Shown: positions 32,125 to 45,895 of the stretch, piece by piece | Layout: every line of letters begins with the position of its first letter | How positions within the stretch are numbered: position 1 is the first letter of the stretch | Assembly: GCA_002105175.1 (NCBI GenBank) | Contig: MCGE01000015.1 | Span: 186,001 to 250,000, forward strand | From: Absidia repens | Lineage: Eukaryota > Mucoromycota > Mucoromycetes > Mucorales > Cunninghamellaceae | DNA: 64,000 nt | Reading direction: 5' to 3' | Made by a program: the position numbers and the translations under genes | The notes under the pieces: generated by a model | Told to the model about the DNA's origin: nothing | Databases searched by the model: none | What the model saw: the letters and a program-made list of their open reading frames with translations, nothing else

Positions 32125-32429
32125 ATGGGTGGACTTCGACCTGATCCTGCTATTGAACGATGGGCTCATCTTCGTGAAAACACTCATCTCTACTTCAAGT
32201 GGAACCAACGTACAACTCGACGAACTCTTTTCTGGGGCGTTGCCATTCCTATTGGTTTGACCATTCTTTCCTATTCCACTGATGTAAGCCCTCCCAAAGA
32301 AAAAAGATAGATCCTTTGAACAGTTAACTAACCTACTTGATCCCTCACCTCCCCCCTTTTTTTTATTAGCGCAAATGGGACTTTTCGGCTGCTCAAACGA
32401 AGGAAGATCTGACCGGCAAGAAAAACTAG
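32125..32429 (+). CDS. NDUFB4: Mitochondrial complex I B15/NDUFB4-like subunit
   Basis: Two exons (32125-32283, 32370-32429) encode 72 residues. The pattern is that of the small fungal complex I accessory subunit: MGGLRPDPAIERWAHLREN, YFKWNQRTTRRTLFW, one membrane helix (GVAIPIGLTILSYST, about residues 38-52) and a charged C-terminus after DRKWDFSA. It would sit in the inner mitochondrial membrane arm of NADH:ubiquinone oxidoreductase. It is short, so the assignment rests on these motifs and on size. The ATG directly follows a CT-rich leader. An AATAAA lies at 32606. Confidence 0.75.
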
Positions 32430-34006
32430 ACCAGGAAGTCGAACAGCACCCCTGAGCCTCCTCATCCGCCGTGCCCCGTCATTCCTCTTTTCAGTTCAAC
32501 CACCACCACACTTATCCATATATACGACTCTTCCGATGTTTTGTAGAATATTATTTTCCTTTTATCTTTTCTCTTTTTATTATACAATGATATACTGTAG
32601 ACTATAATAAACTAGATCCCCTATTTTTATCCTCATCAAACGACTTCTTTATTTGTTATTGTTACTGCAAACCATCCCAGTAGAATTGTTTTGACTCTTG
32701 TCAGTAGGATATATTGACCAAATAATAAGCTTTTACGGTTGATAGAGTGAAAAATGGGTAATTGATGACAAGTGTTTGTATGACACAGTCAGATAAACCT
32801 GAAAATAAAAAATAAAAAAAAATACGCTGGTTGGTATGCTAATGATACTTTTCCTACATAGGTGGTTTGTTTTGCTAATCGCCTAGTTTTATGCTAGATA
32901 CAACGGACGCCATGTACCTAAACGACGATCTGGCAGTATGACTGGTATTGAATCCGACAATTTATTCTTCTGGATACCATGACTGTAATGGGCTACAAGT
33001 AGCGGGATTTACTTCGAAAAACGTAGAATGCGCGGCTAGACCAGTCGCCAAGAACCGCAATAGAGAAGTTGAATGATCAAGACTGCATGATTGGGGGATG
33101 ACGAACTAGGTTACATATGATTTCACTAGATACATATTTCATCAGATTTATTTCCTAGTATTAGCTATATTTTATATTATTATTTTCTATAGAAATAAAA
33201 CATTTTTGATGTCATGCGTATACTATGTCCTTTTTATGTATGTTGGTAGTGGTGATTTGGTGACAATGATCATGGTGTTATTTATTGATGAGAGAATATA
33301 ATAAATAATATGGGGTAAATCACGAGGGTCACGAGGACAGATAATGGAATACAAGGGCGTTGTTATTGGAGTTTGTCATAGTTACTCGATCGACATAACT
33401 GCCAATAATATTACTGATTGTCTGCAAGGTACCAGTAGGCCGAGGCTGTGGTGATTTAAATACCGCCCTTTTGCAGAGGGTGAGTAAAAAGATTAAAAAC
33501 TAAACCAAACTCAAAAGATAAGACACACAATCTCCTGATTTAAACAGGCCTTTTCTATTGAATACAGTAGATGCTTAACAAAAAGAAAAAGAAACTGAGG
33601 AGGCCAAAAGACAGTTACATACAGTAGTGATGACCATGATTATCCCCAAATAAATAGCACATGAGCGATACCCTTGATGTGATAGATGTCTTCAATGCGG
33701 GAAAGTCGTTACAAAAATAAAAAAGAAGGTTACTGCTTTACACCGTGAGAAAATGATAAGTGCAGTGGGTAAAGTCTAGTGAGGAAAAGCCAATTTCTAA
33801 CACCGCTGCCCACGAAAAATGCCACGCATAAATATGACCGTGGAAAAAAAAAACGTTTCCAGTGTTCAAATAAATACCCCTCTTCTCCTTCTGGTCACTT
33901 GCTTTTTTCTCACACTTTCTTACTTTATTTTTTTTTTTTTTATCTTTCCATCTTTTTCTCCCTTTACATTGCGATTTGCAAACGTACCCTATTTATTATA
34001 CTTTGA
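32430..34006. other. Intergenic region
   Basis: It holds the complex I subunit 3' UTR with its poly(A) signal, then about 1.3 kb with no recognisable gene, then the pyrimidine-rich leader of DHTKD1 (33890-34006). Confidence 0.55.
32606..32611 (+). terminator. Poly(A) signal AATAAA of complex I subunit
   Basis: AATAAA 177 bp past the stop, preceded by a T-rich stretch. Confidence 0.5.
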
Positions 34007-37000
34007 ATGTTACGAATCCAACAGTTGACACAAAAGACTCGTCGGTCAGTTCTTGGTCGTGTTCAAGGTCGCAGCTATCATGACAATCATATTTACGGTT
34101 ATCGGTCACCAAAACCATATGCTATGCCGATTATACTCAAACCGAACTAACCAACCGAATGGAAAATGGCAGTCTTTTGCGTATGGTGCAAGCTTATAGA
34201 ACACATGGCCATCGTGGAGCGCAACTGGACCCGCTGGACTTTATGAAGAGAGAGTAGGTGGTTTTTGTTTGGAGAGGTTATTGTTATTGTACACTTATTA
34301 ATATGAGGATTTCCTTTTGGATAATAATAGGGAAGTTCTGGCTCTGAAACCTGAACGGTATGGATTGACTGATGATGGCAAAGTCTATAATGTTGCTGGT
34401 AAATGTTAATGCGTTGACTGTGGGGATGGATCCATATAATAACCATGTTTTCTTGGTTTCTTAGGTATTTTGCACGTATCTGAATCAAAACAAGATCCAT
34501 CTGCTAAAGAAGAAGCGGACTTCAAGACGATATTGAACCATTTGAATGCAACTTACTGTGGGAACATTGCTTATGAGTTTATGCATATTCCGGTAAGTCA
34601 ATTTTCATATGCAGACAGCAAGTCTCCCCATTGCTTTTACTAACAACATTTGTACGTTTTATTACTATTGAAATAGTCTGCTAGTGAAAGGCGTTGGTGG
34701 TATAATGCTGTGGAGTCTTGGAACAAACCTCAACTATCCACTGATGAAAAGAAGCGGATCCATCAGTTGTTATCGCAGTCGGAGGTACAAAAATTCAAGG
34801 AGATAGGGGGATATCCACATCAAACAATTTTACTTACCCCTTCCTTTTTTTTTTTTGTTATTAGTCTTTTGATCATTTCCTAGCGAAAAAATTCCCCAAT
34901 TTGAAACGCTATGGTTTAGAAGGTGCCGAAAGTATGATGGTGGCTTTGGATCGTCTCTTTGGTTTATCCGCGAAGGGTAAGTCTTCACTTGAGAGTACTG
35001 ATTCAAGTTTCATTTGTACTTACTTCATCCCCCTTTCCCTTTTTTTTTTAATTGACAATTAGCCGGGGTTAGTGATCTCATTGTAGGCATGCCTCATCGT
35101 GGCCGCTTGAATCTGTTGTGTGACCTGTTAGAATATCCTCATGAAGCGCTCTTCCACAAGATGAAAGGTCAATCCGAACTTCCTGAAGATACCTTCCACT
35201 CCGCAGACGTGATCTCTCATTTGGTCAACAATCCTAATCTCACCTACGATGGAAAGTCTCTACATGTCTCACTTCTGAGCAATCCTTCTCACTTGGAAGC
35301 TATCAATCCTGTGGCAATGGGCAAAGCACGAGCGAAGCAAACAGAACTCTTGTCCTCGATAGAAACCACTGGCGACGACGCTTGCTCCTTGGGTGATCGT
35401 GTGATGTGCGTCCAACTTCATGGTGATGCTGCTTTTGCTGGTCAAGGAGTGGTGATGGAATCCCTCTGTATGTCCAACTTACCTCATTATTCCTCTGGTG
35501 GATCAGTCCATATTGTGGTGAACAATCAGTTAGGTTACACGACTCCTGCTCAAAATGCCCGATCTTCCGCTTACTGCTCTGATATTGGAAAAATGATCAA
35601 TGTGCCTGTGGTTCATGTCAATGGTGATCATCCTGAAGACGTAGCTCGGGCTATGGATGTGGTGTTTGAATATCGAAACAAATTTAAAAAGGTAGGGCAA
35701 AGAATCAAGACATATGGATGATAATATATATGGAATTACTGACGTTTTTTTTTTTTTTTTTTTTTTTTTGGTTACGCAGGATATTATTCTTGACTTGATG
35801 TGTTATCGTCGATGGGGTCACAACGAATTGGATGAACCTGCGTTTACTCAACCACAAATGTACGACAACATCCGCTTGCGAACTTCCGTCCCTAAGCTTT
35901 ATGAAGAAAAACTATGCCAAGAACAAATCCTCACTGCTGATGAAATCACCAAACTACGAAAAGACCAACAAGATGAACTCACTTCTCACTTGAAAAACAG
36001 CAGCAGCTACAAACCTGACTCTTCCTATCATCTACAAGGCAACTGGAAAGGCTTGGAACATATTGTGAAAGGCCAATCTGAACAAATCGATACTGGATTG
36101 GATCGTGAGACGCTCGTTCGTGTCGGGAAACAATCGGTGACGGCTCCCGAAGGCGTTCGTGTGCATTCTCGCTTAAAGAAATACCACATTGATGCTCGTT
36201 TGAAGAAGTTGGATAATGGCTCTGGACTGGATTGGGCTACTGCAGAGGCATTGGCATTTGGCTCGCTTTTGGAAGAAGGTCATGGAATTCGTATTTCTGG
36301 TCAGGATGTTGGTCGTGGTACTTTCTCGCAACGTCATGCCATGTTTGTTTGCCAAGATACAGAAGATACAGTGATCCCCTTGAATGAAATCAACAAAAAC
36401 AAGGAGAATAGCCAAGGATTTTTGGAGGTAAGGTTTTTTTTTTTGTGGGCCTATTCCATTGGCAGTTTTCCGTTTTTTATCGAGGTGTGTCTTCAACTCA
36501 AGTACATTCCTCTTTTTATAGGTTGCAAACAGTCCTTTGAATGAATTTGCCGTGCTTGGTTTTGAATACGGTATGTCTATTGAAACACCAAAACGGTTGG
36601 TACTCTGGGAAGCTCAATTCGGTGACTTCTTCAATGGTGCACAAATTGCTATTGATACCTTTATTTCCAGTGGGGAGGAAAAATGGCTACGACAAAGTGG
36701 TTTAGTGATGTTGCTTCCTCATGGTCAAGATGGCGCCGGTCCAGAACATTCATCCAGTCGTGTGGAACGCTTTTTACAGGTATTGAAAAAAAAAATTAGT
36801 GGGAAAAATGGACAACTAATAATCATTCATATTAGATGTCAAATGACCCATATAACGTTGACGATGCGTATGCCACACCTGCAAACTGGCATGTGGTGAA
36901 CTGTACTACGCCTGCACAATATTACCATGTACTCCGTAGACAGGTAAAAAGTTTGATTTTAACAATCTTAATATTTGTTTACATTACTCAACTTCGTTTT

Positions 37001-37754
37001 TGATAGATGCATCGACCTTATCGAAAACCTTTGGTGGTGATCTCCCCTAAGAATTTGCTCAAATCGCCTGTAAGTAATATGTTCTTGCTAGTTTGTTCAT
37101 AAATGATATACTAATAATTTATTGGACTACTTTGTATTATAGCTTGCCGTTAGTACATTGGAGGAAATGCAACCTGGCACCCACTTCCAACCAGTCTTGA
37201 CTGACCCTACTACATCCGATCCGGAACAAGTGGACAAGGTGGTCTTTGTATCGGGCAAACTTTATTATGATCTTCAAAAGGAAAAGAATGATCGTGGATT
37301 GAACGATCGTGTGGCGTTGATCCGTGTTGAGGTAAGTTAGGAGAAAATAATGTTCTCATCAAGCAACCACGTATACTGATGTCCTTTTTTTCGGGATATC
37401 AACTAGGAACTGTGCCCATTCCCGAAAGACCAAATCAAGGACGAGCTTGAAAAGTATAGATATGCCACTGAATTTGTGTGGTGTCAAGAAGAACCTGAAA
37501 ATGCTGGTGCCTATAGCTTCATGGCCCCTCGCTTATCACAAATGATCCCTCATCACAAGGTATGACTGCCAAAAAAAAAAGAACTAAATAGTACAACATG
37601 TTGAATACTATATACTTATTATTTACTTGTACTTGTCATTTCTTAGCTTGAATATGTCGGCCGGAAACCGTTGTCTGCTCCCGCTATAGCCATCCCTCCT
37701 GTTTTCAAAGAACAGCAAACCAAGTTGGTCAAGGATGCCTTGGCAATGGATTAG
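34007..37754 (+). CDS. DHTKD1: 2-oxoadipate dehydrogenase E1 (DHTKD1-type), apparent 1-nt frameshift
   Basis: Thirteen exons: 34007-34253, 34331-34398, 34465-34592, 34677-34784, 34865-34976, 35063-35691, 35780-36427, 36522-36779, 36836-36943, 37007-37069, 37143-37331, 37407-37559 and 37647-37754, about 939 residues. The N-terminus ([18 protein letters not shown]) is a mitochondrial presequence. Family marks: [61 protein letters not shown] (ThDP site), [57 protein letters not shown] and SQEEP-like [13 protein letters not shown]. The short N-terminus and IYGYR start fit DHTKD1 (lysine/tryptophan catabolism) better than OGDH. Reading from the ATG hits a TAA at 34148; the frame is restored if one base is missing near 34127-34129, within a conserved segment. 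Confidence 0.9.
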
Positions 37755-38759
37755 ATTTAGATGATTAATTGTAGAGTAGTTATCACATTTTTTATATTGT
37801 ATCCATTTTTCTATTGTATGTACTATTTGTACTTTTACTTTTTTTTTTTTTTTTTTTATGATTTTACTCCAATAAACTCTGTTTTATCCACCGGGGTTTC
37901 TCAAAATCAAAGATTTTTTGCGTGTTTAGTTTTGACAAGGGATGGAAGTATATACTCGGTATAATATACTAGGGAATGGATTTCAGAATAGAATAATAAA
38001 AAGAGGTCCCGATGGGGCATGTAAATACATAGTGTGGGGTTAACGTGTTGATGATAGGTGCACGTCCTGATTAGGTTGATCCAATTTTAGGTAAAGTTTA
38101 CGGTGCTTAAAATATGTTGCGTTCACACATTTGATGGAGTACACACTGGCAACAATATTTATTGACTGGATAGTATCAACATATACTATTCTATAAATCA
38201 ATATGTTGAAAGATTGCCAAATGATAATGATTTAGATATGCCAGTTCATCTATGATACAGAGACTCCTTGAAAAATATGTGGAATTCGAATGTTGCTTTG
38301 CGTTACATTGGTGTTTTGGAGTTATTATCATTTGAAAATTAGGTTATTAGTAATGGGAATGGTGTGTGATGCACCTGAATTGTTTCATTAGCGGTGATCT
38401 GTGCTTTGATACAGTAATACATAGTTATGAGACGATTTAAAAAAAAAGGAAGTTGGTGACATGTCCTGGTTGATGATTATGAAAAAATAAATGGGGGACA
38501 TGATGGCGTTTGCGTTTAGGCCAGTTGTATTTGAAGCGGCGTTTTTAGTAACCCGACTTTTAAAAAACAAATGGCCCCCTTATTTTCCCTTTTCTTTTTC
38601 TTTTCTCAAACAAACTTCATCCAAAGAACACCTATTTATTGGTTATTTGGCTTTTATATACAAAGGAAACACCATCCTACTACTCATACTACAAAAATAA
38701 CTCCAACACCCCTCTCTATCGCTTTTTATTTATTTTTGACACAGAAACAACAATAAATC
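37755..38759. other. Intergenic region
   Basis: It has the DHTKD1 3' UTR with a 19-T run and AATAAA at 37871, then AT-rich sequence without a gene. A T/C-rich leader (38575-38759) then precedes the acidic-protein ATG. Confidence 0.55.
37871..37876 (+). terminator. Poly(A) signal AATAAA of DHTKD1
   Basis: AATAAA about 117 bp after the stop, following a long T run. Confidence 0.55.
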
Positions 38760-39332
38760 ATGAAACGAAGTGGATCCAACATTGATGATGAAGCTCCCAT
38801 GGAAAAACGACAATGCCCTGAAACTGATCTTTTGACGTCGTTAACGCAGGTGCTTTCTGAAATCCGGTCTACGCCGTCAACGGGTGAAATATCAGCGGAG
38901 GTGATGGAGACGTTCAAGGTGCTCATGCTACAGATTGAAGAACTGTCATCGGATGAAACCAATGTGGAGGGCAAGTTGATCAAAGACGAAACGGAACAGT
39001 GCCTTGAATCGTGGCTAGAAGACTTGGTGGCACAATGCGAAGCAGATGGTGAGCTTGACTTTTATGATGATGATGATGATGCGTTTGGTGAATTAAGTGA
39101 TGATGACGACCTGGTTCTGGCGTTGGCACTTCAACAAGGTCAAGATGACGAGGACGACAATGGCAGTAGTCAAAATGGCTCGACATCCGATCAGCAGCGT
39201 CATCACGGTCTTTTATCCTTCGATGATGAAGAAGTGGATGATGATGATGATGAAGAAATTATTATTGTGGATGACGAGGATGATGATGTTGAAGGTACTT
39301 TGGACACTCAACAAATTCAAATCATGGCATGA
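38760..39332 (+). CDS. Highly acidic protein of unknown function
   Basis: A single intronless frame of 190 residues follows a pyrimidine-rich leader, with an AATAAA at 39649. The first 90 residues are moderately ordered (DLLTSLTQVLSEIRSTP, ECLESWLEDLVAQCE-like helices; MEKRQ basic patch near the start). The second half has long Asp/Glu runs (DFYDDDDDAFGELSDDDD, EEVDDDDDEEIIIVDDEDDD). Such acidic tails occur in histone chaperones and nucleolar proteins, but no family signature is present, so no function is assigned. Coding status is supported by length in an AT-rich setting, by the good leader, and by its place between two well-defined genes. Confidence 0.65.
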   Translation: MKRSGSNIDDEAPMEKRQCPETDLLTSLTQVLSEIRSTPSTGEISAEVMETFKVLMLQIEELSSDETNVEGKLIKDETEQCLESWLEDLVAQCEADGELDFYDDDDDAFGELSDDDDLVLALALQQGQDDEDDNGSSQNGSTSDQQRHHGLLSFDDEEVDDDDDEEIIIVDDEDDDVEGTLDTQQIQIMA

Positions 39333-39648
39333 AATGCGGGTGCCTCCTGGATTCAACTAGACAAACAAGCAAAAAAAAAAGTGTATACGACTATATGACT
39401 GTACCTGCTGGACACGGACGACAATGATACACAACTACCTTTTGGATTATTGACTGGATACCACTTCTCTTCTTTTTTTATTATTATTATGACTTAGTTA
39501 CTTTTCCCCTTTAGTTGTATTGTACATATTTATCTTCTCTTCCTTTTTTTTCTCTTTTTATGTTATATTGATTCCTTTTGATCCCCCACCCCTCTGTTGT
39601 TTTAGTTTAGTGTCATAACATATATTTTATTTTGACACATGCAACGAT

Positions 39649-39654
39649 AATAAA
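39649..39654 (+). terminator. Poly(A) signal AATAAA of acidic-protein gene
   Basis: AATAAA after a 300-bp T-rich 3' UTR. Confidence 0.5.
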
Positions 39655-39686
39655 CAAATTTGAATGTAGTTTTTTTTGATTGAATT

Positions 39687-39692
39687 TTTATT
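39687..39692 (-). terminator. Poly(A) signal of calcineurin B (minus strand)
   Basis: TTTATT on the plus strand reads AATAAA on the minus strand, 235 bp beyond the calcineurin B stop. Confidence 0.45.
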
Positions 39693-39926
39693 GTATAAAT
39701 ATGTCATTGATGATAGACTAGTAAAAAAATAAATGATGATAGGAGAATATGTGTCTGTACGTGTATGTGTGTATGAGACGGGGGTGATTGGGTGTAAACA
39801 GCAGTGAAAGAAAGACCAATGTCAAACTTTCATGCAAAATTTAGGTTGTGTGTATATAAAAAAAAAAGGTAGGGTACTAATAGTATAAAAGTGACGCAGG
39901 AAGGGGAATGGGGAAGGGGAACTACA

Positions 39927-40627
39927 CTAAAAGCTTTCCAAAGTCATCTTATTGGCCACATCTGTATTTTCCACCATAGCCAAGAATTCATCAAAGCTGA
40001 TTTTTCCATCCATATCCTTGTCTGCTTCCATAATCGTCTTGTCTACAATTTGCTGTAACTGATTGTCTTTCAGATTGTTGCCCACCATCATCTTGAGAAC
40101 CAAAAATAGTTCGCCGTTGGAAATAAAACCATCTCGATCCATATCATATACCTTGAAAGTAACTATAGAAATAATAATCGTCGAGTGACAAAAGGGTATG
40201 CGTCATTATCATCCACTGAACATACAAAAAACACCTGCCTATCCACTTTTCAACTTACATTCCAATTTTTCACGTATATTACCACGAGCACTGAACGCAC
40301 TCAAGCCTTTAATAAACTCGTGAAAATCCACATCTCCACCTCCATCTTCATCAAAGATAGCAATCAAGCGAGAACCCAAAGGATTGTTGGCAATTTGAGG
40401 GATAGATATAAATTCTTCTTTATCAATGGAGCCCGAATTGTCCTTGTCCAGCTTCATAAACCTTTTGTAAAGTCGTTGGATTTCTTCGGCAGAAACTACA
40501 CAATTAAGAAGAAAAAATGGTCAGTACCAGGCTGATAGTAGCTTCTCTGTAAGATTAAATATTATCAAAGCAACTTACAATTGGATGAGTTCACCATATC
40601 TTCAAGATGTGACCCTGATTGACCCAT
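39927..40627 (-). CDS. CNB1: Calcineurin regulatory subunit B
   Basis: Three exons (40627-40579, 40495-40259, 40162-39927) encode 173 residues. Four EF-hand loops are visible: [36 protein letters not shown] and [12 protein letters not shown]. The N-terminus MGQSGS has Gly2 and Ser6, fitting N-myristoylation. The linker [15 protein letters not shown] and the end [10 protein letters not shown] match calcineurin B rather than calmodulin. It binds the catalytic A subunit and makes the Ca2+/calmodulin-activated Ser/Thr phosphatase. In Mucorales calcineurin governs the yeast-hypha switch and is the target of FK506 and cyclosporin. Splice sites are GTAAGT/TAG throughout. Confidence 0.96.
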
Positions 40628-41608
40628 AGTTGTAAATTTATGTGTGTAGTGAAAGGAAAGAAAGAAAGGGAGAGAGAGAGAAAGCAAAAAAATAAAAATT
40701 ACATTTTTTTGGGTTCGTGTAAATTTTACAACCGCCGCCAAAAAAGAAAAAAGACCTCTGCCAAAAAAAAAAAAGACTTATGCTCAATTCAAAATCGAAA
40801 AATTCTCCCACAAAGTTGTGAACCATCAAGTCCATTTTCGGTTGAACAGAACTGTTTTTGGATGCCCTAGACTAAAGCGCTGAATATCGTATCTAACATT
40901 GTATAATGTATGATCCATAGCAACCAGTTATATATATATATTGAAACAACGAGGGTTCATTCTCTGATTTCTTTGAAATACAGTATATTGTACTAGTCAA
41001 ACTGGTAAAGAGGTCATGGAATGTAAGACGCAATTTTTTATTACATGTTGAAAAATGAATGAAGCATTATATCAATTACTATGGAACAGTCAGAGTGGTG
41101 GTGCATATTTTGACTCATCAAAGAGTTCAGTCAACCATCCTATGATGGATTATCATCATGTTATCCATAGTAATAAAATAAATACCTCTCTACCACTATC
41201 ACTAAATTATTATAATACACTAACTACAAATCAGTTATACACCCCTCCCACACATTGAGTACAAAACTATACGTAGTAAAACATAAAAATAGCAATCAGT
41301 ATAAATAATCAATGTGAGGGAATGATAATTGTATCACGATTAAAAACTTACCAATAATTAAAAATGGACAAAAATACCGATGTTTATTTTCACAAACAGA
41401 GCTATTGCTAAAAAATAAGTGGAGAAGAAGTAAAAAGGTTTGTGCCCTTCCTATTTTTTATACCTTTTGCTTTTGGGTAAAAATTTTTTCTTTAGAAATT
41501 GACAAGCCACCCATTTTTTAAAACGTTTGACACTCAGCATAAAAAAAAGGTACCGTCATAGTTGACACGCCGCCTGCTACAACTGCAGTCCAGCGGATAT
41601 CACATAAA

Positions 41609-42185
41609 ATATTTAAATGCCGCACACGTGGATTTTTTTTTTTTTTTGCTCTTTATTTTTCGCTCAGTCTCAGTTCATTTCATTTTTTCTTTCAATTTTT
41701 CTTCACCATTTAAATTATTTGAGGTTATGTTGGACTTTGTTTAGCGTCAGGAATAGTTTAGAAGGGGTTCAGAACAGGGATTACAAGTTGCAAGGGTAAA
41801 CCTTTAATTTTGGATGTAGGATTTCGTTGGCTCTTAACTGCCGTCCATTAGCTTAGTTTAATATTAGTTTGTACCTATTTCTGAATAAAATATGCCTCTT
41901 TCTATTTGCTACAATGAGAAATGTTCTCTTAGTCTCTGCCATGTCTTGCGGAGTGCAATATATTGCATTCCCTTTTACCGTCGTACCTCTAGATTAGTGT
42001 TGACCATCGTTCGATTCTCCTAGTAGCCTCCGTCATGTTCCCTCCAACAGACGCTTTTGTTACAATGAACCTCCCATTCTTAGTTTAGTATTTATGATAT
42101 TCCATCAAATAAAATATGCTATTTTGCTACTCTTCCTCTGACCCATTTTATAATGAGCAAATACATTACTATAACCAATGTATCC
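41609..42185 (+). repeat. Dispersed repeat family, copy 4
   Basis: The head is ATTTAAATGCCGCACACGTGG (CACGTG 41625-41630). The core AGGGATTACAAGTTGCAAGG lies near 41780, CTGAATAAAATATGCC near 41880, and AAATAAAATATGCTATTTTG with CCTCTGACCCATTTTATAAT near 42110-42155. It is the most diverged plus copy in the core. Confidence 0.7.
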
Positions 42186-42704
42186 TTCTTTATTAAAAAT
42201 TGCAGCCTCCACTAGACTGTACACGCTTTATATATCCAGCGCGAATCTTTTCGTTGGATATTGCATAATAAAAATGAGCATAAAGCGCCCCTTCCCCAAA
42301 TAGCCTATTGGGTGTCAAGGGTCCGCCCACCAAGCGCGAAATGGCTAAGGCATCAATGACCACCCCTGCTTTCTTACACAGACACAAAAAGGGCCAAAAT
42401 AACCGAGCGCTGAGTATGCCGGGAAATCTTTTTGGACTTGTCCGCTAAAATGCCAAAATCGCGTGGGTATGGGAAGCGGCAGTATACCAGCGACTCATCC
42501 GTGCAGGCAAAGTGCGTACGCCTCGCAATCCCTCCTTTTTTTTTCTTTTCTTTTTTCTTTCTCTCTAATTGTGTGGGGGATATACAGACCGTCAATGGTT
42601 CATTATTTAATTCCACTCAAAAGTGATGATTTACAATCGATTTTTTTATAGGGCGGAACGATGATGTCGTTTTGTCTTCAGCAACAATATGCAGATTTGT
42701 CGGA

Positions 42705-42732
42705 TTTAAATTCCCGACATATTCCGTGGAAA
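42705..42732 (+). promoter_or_regulatory. Promoter-like TTTAAATTCCCG..CCGTGGAAA element of CBS
   Basis: TTTAAATTCCCG, nine bases, then CCGTGGAAA followed by T-rich sequence, 75-100 bp before the CBS ATG. The spacing is like that in the repeat heads. The role is inferred. Confidence 0.35.
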
Positions 42733-42805
42733 ATTTTTCTTAATTTTTCTTTTTCGCACGCTGCCTTTTCGTTTTCTTTTTCGTTTTAGAAGAAAGTTAT
42801 CCAAC

Positions 42806-44855
<2,050 letters not shown>

Positions 44856-45895
44856 ATAGATAGATAATTATTGCTTTGTTGTTTTATTTTGTTTTATGTG
44901 TTTGGTCTTTGATTTACTCAATAGTGTATTAAAGTTTTATTTTATATGCTCTGTTACACCTTTCTCGACTTTTTTTTTTTTTTTTTTTTTTTTTTTGGAA
45001 ATAAAAATCTTGTCTATTTTATCCTATCACAGTTTTGCCTTCGAATCACTGCATATATCTGGCCACACTTCTTGACCACCTTTTTATTGTTATTTTCAGC
45101 AAGACATATTCATATATGTATATCTTATCTCTTGTTGAAATGATATTAACTTGAAATACATTGATGCCGTTCTTTTTTTTTTTTTTTTTTTTTTTCAAGT
45201 TGTCAACGACCTAGTACCATACTAATACTTAAGACTCTTTTTTATTTTAACAATTACATTTGCTTCAAAATATCTCAATCTCCGACCGTTTCCACCTAGA
45301 GTTGAGCTGTTTGGGAGGTTCGTGCGTCGATAGCTAGTATGTACCAATATTTTTTTTATCAGGTATTATTCTTATTGGAGACGGCTCATAAATATTAGAG
45401 TGTATCTGCATATTTGTTGGATTCATATATATGGACGCAGTAGGAATATGACAATGGCTTAACTGAAAGCGAAATTAATGCTTGAATGTAATTTCTTGAT
45501 TTAGTAATGTCTCTTTTAAACACCGGTTCTTTTAAGATGGTGTGAATCACCACTCCATAAGATTACTAAATGTATGAGGGGGGCCAAGTTAAAAATAAGA
45601 CATGTTTAATTGGGATGTTTTTATAAAACAATAATAATACTATTAAATGCTATCTTGTTATATAGGTCAGATCAGCTAGTCTGATAAAAGGGGTATGATA
45701 AGCTATCTTACGGTGAGTGACAAAGCATTCTAGAGATAATGGATTAGTTAAGCTAAGTCGAATTGCTCCACATTGTTTGCAGCTACATCAATAGAAAAGA
45801 ACAATTATGCTGCTGATGTTGACTGGCGGGGCTACTATTATGAGAAAAGACGCACTATGCATGGTGTTGACTGCTGCACACACGATTCCCACTTT

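Larger units (their letters stand above)
39333..39926. other. Convergent 3' region (acidic gene / calcineurin B)
   Basis: The two genes meet tail to tail. The plus signal AATAAA is at 39649-39654 and a minus-strand AATAAA at 39692-39687, so the transcripts should end close together or overlap. No other feature was seen. Confidence 0.55.
40628..42805. other. Intergenic region
   Basis: It has the calcineurin B promoter (GA-rich on plus), dispersed repeat copy 4 (41609-42185) and a slightly GC-richer stretch at 42190-42640 with two short overlapping minus-strand frames of unclear status. The CBS promoter follows. No gene is supported. Confidence 0.5.

Noticed and set aside
34147..34500. Minus-strand open frame over DHTKD1 exons
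   Set aside because: It crosses introns and exons of a clearly conserved plus-strand gene and has no recognisable features.
42193..42616. Two overlapping minus-strand frames in a slightly GC-richer segment
   Set aside because: They lie in different frames, have no recognisable domain, no splice path that joins them convincingly and a Lys/Glu run from a T-rich tract. Noted only as a possible relic.
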